From positions 11,576,340 to 11,640,339 of the forward strand of contig NC_053128.1 of assembly GCF_010015445.1 (NCBI RefSeq): DNA of 64,000 bases. The letters are read 5' to 3'. Each line of letters opens with the position of its first letter. The first letter of the stretch is position 1. The DNA comes from Perca fluviatilis (Eukaryota > Chordata > Actinopteri > Perciformes > Percidae). The notes under the pieces were generated by a model. That model made no database searches and was not told where the DNA came from. It was given only the letters and a program-made list of their open reading frames with translations. The position numbers and the translations under genes are program-made. This document shows, piece by piece, positions 57,529 through 64,000 of this stretch.

Positions 57529-59789
57529 AGAGCAGAGTGTCCGGTGAGGAAGCAAAGTTACAGGGAGGAATTGAAGGAAGCTGACAGCGCAGCCTGAGGC
57601 AAAAGGGATGCCAAGCTGGGTCAGCAGCTCCACTTGGGGATACATACTGCTGAATGGAGGAGTCCGGGAGCTCCTTGTTTTCACACAGAGGAGGGTGTTT
57701 CATCTCCTACATACTTATACTCCCCGCCTCCCCCCCAATCATTGGTGCTGGAGAATCATCATCCATATCATCATCAACTTTTATTTAGTTCTCGGAGGTA
57801 CAATAGAGGGCAAGCCCTCATATTCAATGTAGCTGAGATCCGAGGAAATAAAAACACAATACAATTTAAAATACAATACACAAACAGCACACATATAAAA
57901 ACGGCAATGACCGGAGAAGATACTTAAACAATTATTGAAGCCTGTTCCAGGTTGTTGGAGCAATTAAAAAAAATAACTCTGATTTACCTATCTCTGACTG
58001 TGCCCTCGGGCCTCAGGACCTTAAGTAAAAGGAGGTTGTTGGATCTTGTTTGATAAGGGCCGGTGTTCCACTTTAACGGTACAACAACGTAAGCAGGGAG
58101 CATTCAATGTATGGCAGTATAGGTGGGATGGCTCTGTTTATGCCCAGACAGAGAGTCAGGCTCAGTCAGAAAGGCAGATGCAGAGTCCGGAAGAGGGACA
58201 CTGTAACTAAAAAGGCCTGACAGCTGGGAAACTTTGGAGCTGCACAGCCTTTAGGTAGAGACAGGGGGACAGGTTTGTGCCCAGGTTCAGATCGAGGGTC
58301 AATCTCAGATAGAGAGACAGCATCAGGCATAAGCTCAAATAGGGAGACAGTTCAGGCAATGAAGCAGAAACAGACAATCTGTGGCTGAGAGTCAGAAAGA
58401 GCCTTTGGTTAAAATGGCTAAATGTAGGTGGGTTTGAGAAGTGTACAAAATCAAAGACATGTCATGTCATGCTTCTTTTGATAGATACAGGTCCTGTGTT
58501 GGGAGATTTACATAATTATAAACATGCCTCTTGACTTCTTCATAACTATCTGCTGCACTTTCCTGAAAATAGAGACTGCAGATGGAGTGCACATATCTCT
58601 CTGATGTTTGATGGCTAGCAGTATTTAATTAACCGGAAGGAGAAAAAAAAAACGTTATCCATTCTATGTGCAGATATGAATGTTATCAGGAATTATTTAA
58701 CCAAGCAAAGACTGCCTTACATTATTCTCACGTGCATTTAAACTAGATGCACATGAAACAGATACTTGATATGATGTTTATTAATAATTTTATGTTAAGC
58801 AACTTGTACATTGGTCTTGAGCGGTGCTATACCAATAGCAGCAGTTGCATAAGCAGGAGCATTAGCAGTTGTTATGTTCCGTTTCTTTCTCTCTTCCTGT
58901 CTGTGGCAGCTGGATATAGCCTCTGTTGATAATTAATCAAGACAAGCTCTGGCATGGGCACAGGAGTGTGTTCTGTTAGGGGTGCAGTGTGTAGTGACCC
59001 ATCGACTAATAAGGTCCCTCGAGGTGAAACTGCATCAGAGCGTTAGAAGCTTGAAATTTGAAATCTCGCACTTGTCTCCAACTTCCTCTGGGAAGAGCTA
59101 CAAACACTAAAGGCTTGTGTGCCTATGATTTCATGAAAATTATTTATTCATTTGATCTAATCTATCTGTCAGTCTATCTTGCTGGCTGGCTGTCTATCCT
59201 TCTGTCTCATGGCATCTAACAAAGTGTCACTGAGGGATGAGAGATGAGGTGACAATGGGAACCGGTTGGCTCTCAATATAGGCCTACTAACAGTATTTGA
59301 AAAGTTATTTGAAAAAGAATGATCCCTCAATGACATAATGTAAATATATAATTACATTAATACAGGAGCACACTTTCGAAACTGTAAAATTGCTCAAAAT
59401 TAAATAAATTGACCAACTATATTGGTGCAAAAGTGGACTCCATGGTACTTTTCCCACCCAGTATTTAATGGTCCCCATTGCAATGCATTTCATTGTGTTC
59501 CGTCATCTAAGGATAAAACACTGATCTTTTCTTTGATGCATATCATGCCAGAAAACAAACCATATTGTAGTTGCTTTTGCCTTCAAACAAAGAGTTGAAC
59601 AGATTTGTCACACTGCAAGCATGGGAGTAAGTCTTACAATAATCAATTAAATAAATCAGGTAAATGTGTCTAGTTTAGACTTTGAATTCTTAAAAGTGTC
59701 ACATATCCAGCCCTTCTATGGTTAAAAACCACACGAGACCTGTTTTTTTTTGAGCTGTCTCTGTGTGGCTGTATAGTATGTTTGTATAT
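55372..59789. other. Non-coding stretch with a GA microsatellite
   Basis: No gene was recognised. The frames at 55854-56105 and 56728-57045 have no domain. A GA run lies at 57491-57528. 57760-58140 looks like a decayed retroposon 3' region (AAATAAAAACACAATACAAT, TACAATACACAAACAG) but cannot be classified. 58130-58400 contains degenerate CAGGC..CAG.TAGGGAGACAG repeats. Confidence 0.45.
57491..57528. repeat. (GA)n microsatellite
   Basis: A GA dinucleotide run of about 38 bp that opens Leu-Ser or Arg-Glu frames on both strands. Confidence 0.9.
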
Positions 59790-59927
59790 TAAGGGTGTGA
59801 CGAGATCTCGTTTTACGAGATCTCGCGAGATCTCGCGTGACGAGATTTCTCGTCGAGGTGAAAAGAGTGAAAGAGTGACAGACAAGACGAACACAATATG
59901 TAAACATTGTAAGAAAGAAATGCCGTA

Positions 59928-59972
59928 CTACTAACTACTGCACCCGCGAGTCGCGGGTGCAGTAGTTAGTAG
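59928..59972. repeat. Perfect 45-bp palindrome
   Basis: Two 22-bp arms (59928-59949 and 59951-59972) are exact reverse complements with a single G between them. The inner part reads CACCCGCGAgTCGCGGGTG. Both strands can form a long GC-rich hairpin. It sits where the inverted BED-coding duplication turns around. Confidence 0.97.
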
Positions 59973-60248
59973 AGAGCTGTGGTGGTGCTGTAAATGTTTT
60001 TGCATAGTGCTCGTGTTAGCCGCGGTATACGGCATTTTTTTCTTACAATGTTTACATATTGTGTTCGTCTTGTCTGTCACTCTTTCGCCGTTTATTATTT
60101 CCGCAGGAAAACCAAAATGTTGCCACACAAATGATTTAAAAGTGGCAGGGGGATTTTCAATAGTAATTCCACGCTCCATCACGCTGACATCACATCGCCT
60201 CACGAGACAACTTTTCACCGGCGACGAAACTCGTCGCCTCGTTCTCAT
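59973..60248 (-). pseudogene. hAT transposase N-terminus: BED zinc finger fragment
   Basis: The minus-strand frame starts at 60248 and contains the BED-type finger, FKSFVWQHFGF then NTICKHCKKKMPYTAANTS and MQKHLQHHH, giving the Cys-x2-Cys ... His-x3/4-His ligand pattern. BED fingers bind DNA and sit at the N-terminus of many hAT transposases. The sequence after the final His runs into the palindrome, so the rest of the transposase is missing. Part of the same finger (TDKTNTICKHCKKEMPYY) is also encoded on the plus strand at 59869-59937, ending in a stop inside the palindrome. This is therefore a truncated, rearranged fragment that cannot encode a transposase, though it could still encode a short BED peptide. 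Confidence 0.8.
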
Positions 60249-60462
60249 GAACCCAATCTCGTGATGTGTTTCGTCTCGTGGAGTAAGCGTATCGTCACAC
60301 CCCTAGCTTGTAACCTTGGTTCTCTGAGTAAAGACTATTTTTCCCAGTCATATTTCTTAACTGAAGTTTTCTTTAAATTAGTGTTAAAATCGCGTCTCGC
60401 TCTCGTGACCCCAATCTCGTGTCTCGTCTTGTCTCGTGAGCGAGTGTCTCGTCACACCCCTA

Positions 60463-60858
60463 GTGTATATGTATGTAGTATAAACCTACTCTAACATACT
60501 GAACTAAAGAAGTACATTTTCTAGGGTTTGAAAGTAACTAAAGAAGCTAGCTCTGTTTTCGTGCCAAGTAACCAATGGTTAACATTCATTCATTCAGAAA
60601 GTCCCTCAGAAAGTTCCACTGAGCTTTACTTTCTTTCATTTCAGATAAAAACCAAGGGTGACCTTTTTCAGAAAAGTCTCATCCTTGAATGTCTTTACAC
60701 GTGTAAATAGGCAGACAGTCATTTCATTGTTAACCTTTTCAACATTTTGACACAGAACAATACATTATGGTACTGGCTGTACTCTCTTCAGAATATCTGC
60801 TACGGTGATTTTACAAAAAAGTAATGTGGCCTTTCACTAAAAACCTAAACAAGACTAA
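60463..60858. other. Non-coding stretch between two elements
   Basis: No gene was recognised. It contains ATTCATTCATTCAG and a TTTCATTTCAG-type pyrimidine tract. The frame at 60528-60710 has no domain. Confidence 0.4.
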
Positions 60859-61426
60859 GGGCCCTATTTTAACGATCTGAAACGCAAGTATGAAACGCCA
60901 AACGCAAGTAGCTTTGTGGGGGGATCTCGGGCGCTGTTGCTATTATACCGGCGGGATAAATGAGTCTTGCGCCCGACGCAAATCTTAAATGGGTGTGGTT
61001 TGGGCATAACGTGAAAATAACCAATTTTTCTTTGTAATTATGTATGGTTTGCAAAAATGGCAACTGTTGTAGATGAGAGAAGTGTATGCGCATTGTGCAC
61101 ACGCTACATTATGGCCAAGCATTCATCCCTAAAATAGCATCTGAATAACGCGCTACTGACTTTAGACTAGCGCCACTGACTTTAGACCAGGTTTTTCCTG
61201 GTCAGTGGCGGAATTGTTTTCTGAAACTGCAAAATAGGACCACGTAACGTTTGCGCCGGAACACGCCTCCTCTTTTCGTTGAACCGCCCCCGGGAGCGCA
61301 AATACATTCCCTAATTTACCGACGTGCGTCTGTGGAGGGAAAAGTCCGCTGTGCGTCAGGTGCAAAATAGGAATGATACATGCGTTGGTGTACAAAGGCA
61401 ATTGCGCTGAGTGCAAGATAGGGCCC
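60859..61426. mobile_element. GGGCCCTAT-ended DNA element (family C relative)
   Basis: The left end GGGCCCTATTTTAACGATC (about 60859) and right end GCAAGATAGGGCCC (about 61413-61426) are inverted over GGGCCCTAT with a mismatch inside. The body is rich in GCGCC and ACGCAA motifs in both orientations and has a short internal hairpin, GACCAGGTTTTTCCTGGTC (about 61185). No transposase and no clear target duplication. Confidence 0.6.
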
Positions 61427-61460
61427 AAAGAGTCTACAGTCCTGCTCGTGGCTCTGTGAG

Positions 61461-61595
61461 TAGTGATGGTCAACAAAGGGTTGAAAACACACTGAATTGC
61501 CATTTCTTTAACCTTTGTCTTTGAACAGAGAGCGCCATCTAGTGAGCTCAGAAAATAAAGACAGTGGTTCGCGAAGCTTCATTTGACCATCACTA
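61461..61595. mobile_element. hAT-type MITE family B, copy 2, with perfect 8-bp duplication
   Basis: The ends are TAGTGATGGTCAA (61461) and TTGACCATCACTA (61583-61595), perfect inverted 13-bp repeats. TCTGTGAG flanks both sides (61453-61460 and 61596-61603). The 135-bp body shares GAGCGCCATCTAGTG, AGAAAATAAAGA and GAAGCTTCAT with the 50867 copy but lacks most of its left-central part, so it is an internally deleted relative. Confidence 0.93.
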
Positions 61596-61603
61596 TCTGT
61601 GAG

Positions 61604-62534
61604 GCTGTAGACACAGTGGTGCTTTGAGCTAAATGCTAACATCGATATACTAACATGCCTCTAATGACAATGCTAACATGCTGATGTACCTGCATGGTAA
61701 CCATGTTCACCATCTTAGTTTAGCATGTTAGCTTGCTAAAGTTTGCTGAACACAAGGCTGAGGCTCGTATGAATGTCATACGCTTTTTTTTAGGTATTAA
61801 GTCATAAACGGAACTATTGGACAAATGTGACCAACATTGCTATCCATAGACTAAAAAGTAACAAACTGGCCAGATGACCAAGTAAATCAATTACTAGCAA
61901 ATGATCTGTTATCATGTTAGACTGCGGAGACATGACCTCAGTAACCTGACTAAAGCTCCATAAATCACAATCATCCCTGTCTGGGTTTAAGTGTCACACC
62001 GATCCAGGAATCCATTGCCATATCCACCCCAGCAGCAGAGTATAAATCAATATATACAGTCATACTTAACGTGTAGAAGGGCATCAGTTGCTGGCTCATA
62101 AATCTGCCATAACTTTGCATTAGTTTTTCCACCATTGGCGGTGTAAGTTCAGGATTAAAAAAAACAAACAGATCCTCGCACTTCTTAACTCAAACATTCT
62201 TTACCCTTGTGCTGCTGCCTCTTTGATGTGTAAGGAGCATCTGTTTACCAAAGCCAATCGTGCAAAGCCACAAACCCCAGCACGGCATCCACTGACACCG
62301 CAGACTTTGATTTTGTTTTTTGCTCTCCTCTCTGTCACATGGTTGACTCTGTCACAGCAAATTTGTGTCTTAAAATAGGTCTTTGAAGATCTGAATAGGA
62401 AAACACTTACATGAAAATCAGATGAACGGATGGAATGACGGATGATTTATGCATTGTTTGGATTATTAATATGGATGAAATAGCTTGGTTTTGAAACAAG
62501 AAGGAAAATGCATGTCTGTCCAAACACAATCTCA
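61604..62534. other. Non-coding stretch, nothing recognised
   Basis: No gene was recognised. A short run at 61625-61760 repeats GCTAACATGCT and TTAGCATGTTAGC motifs, a low-order degenerate repeat. Confidence 0.5.
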
Positions 62535-62896
62535 CTCCCATAGCGTGAAAAAGTGACATTTGGCAAGGTGCCTTTGGTGTTTTGTTATTGACAGAAAAAG
62601 TATCCTTTAGTGACAAATTTAGACAACCTTGGTTGGGACTCTTGGCGTAAATTTTTGACACTCTGGTTTGGGACCCTTAACGTCACTATTTGACGCTCTC
62701 GGGACTCACATCTAGCCCTTTAGCGTCATATTTAGACGCGCTTGGTAGTCTGGGTTGGGACGTACGTTTAACTGACATGCGGCACAAGAACGGGACAGTT
62801 TAGGAGAAGATTGTGGGTGGGGTTACAAAATGTATCTTTCAGTGACACGCTGGTTAGGGTTAACCCTAACCCTAGGGTTAACCCTAACCCTAACCC
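62535..62896. repeat. Tandem-unit repeat with inverted telomere-like core
   Basis: 62608-62760 contains four imperfect units of about 35-45 bp of the type TTTAGCGTCA-TATTTAGACGC-GGTTTGGGACT. Further right, 62852-62896 is (TTAGGG)/(CCCTAA) in alternating orientation: GGTTAGGGTTAACCC, then TAACCCTAGGGTTAACCC, then TAACCCTAACCC. I recall the surrounding text as part of a dispersed fish repeat that carries telomere-like units, which would make this a repeat feature rather than a chromosome end. Confidence 0.7.
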
Positions 62897-63214
62897 ACCG
62901 CTGAGAGCCACTGACCAATAATCAGTATTTTACAAGCTGGGAGTGAGAACGTGTTGTCTGTACATATGTACATATATTTGCAACAATTTCTTATTTTATA
63001 TATATATATATATAATAGCTTGTTATATTATGTAACATTGTCGCATAAAAATGTCTAAAAACAACTAGGCCTGTGTAAAATATTTTGTTTAGTTGTGTAC
63101 TTACATTATCCCACATGTTTCACACAATGAACCCAGAGAAATTTTACAGAGACACTTTCTGTGTTATTTGGTCGCCTGTCAAATATGAATACTATAATGT
63201 ATACAACTGTGTAA
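62897..63214. other. Short AT-rich stretch
   Basis: Nothing is recognised apart from a TA run at about 62998-63015. Confidence 0.5.
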
Positions 63215-63560
63215 ATAATAGTGCTGAGAAACAAAGTACATCTTGGTGGAATGAGTCTTGCACTAAATGTACTCTTGTGTTTGACCAGCGTGTCATGGAG
63301 TGGGTGGGAAACATTCTCCAAGACACTTATCTTGGACAGCATCCTCCTCTCTGACACCGCTGCCATAGAGTCCAGCTCCACCCCCACAAGGTCCCTGGCC
63401 TAGTGGATCAGTTTGCTGAGTCTGTTTGCGTCTGCTATCCTCAGCCTGCTTCCCCAGTACACAACAGCAAACAGTGTGAAACTGCTTGATTCAGTGACGA
63501 CTGAACGTCTGGATCTTAGGTTATCATAGAAACAAGCTGAACAAATGTTAGTTGCAGCCT
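63215..63560 (-). pseudogene. CR1/L2-type LINE, C-terminal fragment
   Basis: The minus strand reads TESSSFTLFAVVYWGSRLR, IADANRLSKLIH, a TAG stop, then ARDLVGVELDSMAAVSERRM, LSKISVLENVSHPLHDTL and VKHKSTFSARLIPPRC. This is the typical C-terminal end of fish non-LTR reverse transcriptases, after the catalytic domain. The stop codon and lack of any upstream catalytic motif (no xADD within the window) mark it as a truncated relic. Clade assignment between CR1, Rex1 and L2 is uncertain. Translation remains open beyond the conserved part to about 63106, without recognisable content. Confidence 0.75.
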
Positions 63561-64000
63561 TGGCTCTCAGCCCTACCCAGATGTCCTTTGTCCCCCCAAA
63601 TGAAGAGTGATTTCTAAAGTTAAAACTCCTTTATTCAGTGTTTTAATCACATGGTCCATTTGTTTTTGAAAAGAGGAGACCCCTGTGGATAATTTGGCTC
63701 CTGGAAAAACCTCCTCACCGGTAGAAGCTGACTGCAGTGACGGCAATGGTGGTGAAGACAGCAACTCCCCTGATCCCATACTACTTAACACTGTCACCAC
63801 ACTGTGTCCATTGTCATTGTTTTGATTGTGAGAACCCTACCGTCAGAAAATGACACATTGTATGTTACAGATAATGGAGGACAAATCAAATGTTCACTAG
63901 GAACATTCAACAAAAACTTGTTTGATTTTCACTGAAGGCAATGCTTACTTATGTAACATTTCACAAACATTTCAGGTAATGTATTAACCTAAAAAAATAG
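63561..64000. other. Non-coding stretch at the window end
   Basis: No gene was recognised. The minus-strand frame at 63573-63800 could be a further, unrecognised part of the same LINE because it lies upstream in its direction, but I see no motif to support this. Confidence 0.4.

Larger units (their letters stand above)
59790..60462. mobile_element. hAT-derived element with GTGTGACGAGA ends, rearranged
   Basis: The left end TAAGGGTGTGACGAGATCTCG (59790) and right end CTCGTCACACCCCTA (60448-60462) are inverted copies with one mismatch. The flanks TTGTATAT (59782-59789) and GTGTATAT (60463-60470) match at 7 of 8 positions, as for a hAT insertion. The subterminal regions are dense in CGAGA/TCTCG. 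An additional right-end copy, GTATCGTCACACCCCTAG, sits internally at about 60288-60305, so the 3' end occurs twice. The interior holds part of a BED zinc finger gene in inverted duplicate around a palindrome. Confidence 0.85.

Noticed and set aside
62852..62896. True chromosome end or fusion point
   Set aside because: Only 45 bp, units invert repeatedly, and ordinary repeat DNA including a LINE relic continues beyond it.
1..64000. Operon-like or prokaryotic defence system
   Set aside because: No long adjacent same-strand frames, no ribosome-binding pattern, and eukaryotic transposons and microsatellites throughout.

Overview
The window looks like an interspersed-repeat-rich, gene-poor stretch of a ray-finned fish (teleost, probably percomorph) nuclear genome. 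The reasons are a Tc1/mariner relic, many hAT-type elements with 8-bp target duplications, a TTAA-flanked piggyBac-like element, L2/CR1-like and RTE-like non-LTR retrotransposons, a DANA/V-SINE-like retroposon, and long CA, CT, AT, AAT and GATA microsatellites in AT-rich DNA. I recognise no exon of a normal host protein-coding gene, no rRNA and no functional tRNA gene. Species and host locus cannot be named from sequence alone. The window probably lies in a gene desert or a very large intron.

Layout. 1-13 kb is AT-rich DNA with a 200-bp-arm foldback element (2815-3589), a 420-bp hAT-type MITE (7080-7498), a CA microsatellite and copy 1 of a dispersed repeat (11611-11946, reversed). 13.3-16.6 kb is a minisatellite that inverts its own orientation and has an L2-like LINE relic inside it; an RTE-like LINE relic follows directly (16.6-18.3 kb). 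20.5-21.7 kb is copy 2 of the dispersed repeat, split by a 676-bp hAT-type element with an 8-bp duplication. 22.6-26.8 kb has MITE and SINE relics. 26.8-36 kb is mostly unique DNA. It holds a tandem duplication of about 0.5 kb carrying a candidate short exon, one copy of which took a later LINE-tail insertion. 36.5 kb is a Tc1-type MITE.

38.9-42.5 kb is a three-level nest: a dead Tc1/mariner element contains a 1.84-kb DNA element, which contains a 1.05-kb GGGCCC-ended element with a coiled-coil coding remnant. 44.2-45.9 kb is a piggyBac-like non-autonomous element. 46.1-49.0 kb is an almost complete hAT transposon with a perfect 8-bp duplication and a transposase broken by two frameshifts. 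50-64 kb has copy 3 of the dispersed repeat, two related MITEs each with a perfect 8-bp duplication (50.9 and 61.5 kb), a hAT-derived BED-finger element rearranged around a perfect 45-bp palindrome (59.8-60.5 kb), inverted interstitial telomere-like repeats (62.9 kb) and an antisense LINE C-terminus (63.2-63.6 kb).

Nothing here forms a pathway or operon. What connects the features is insertion order. Nested insertions and target duplications give a readable relative history of element activity, and inverted repeats (foldback elements, the inverted minisatellite, the BED palindrome, telomere-like inversions) recur. I saw no convincing new functional system. The best leads are the duplicated candidate exon, the inverted minisatellite, the nested cluster and the palindromic BED-finger element.
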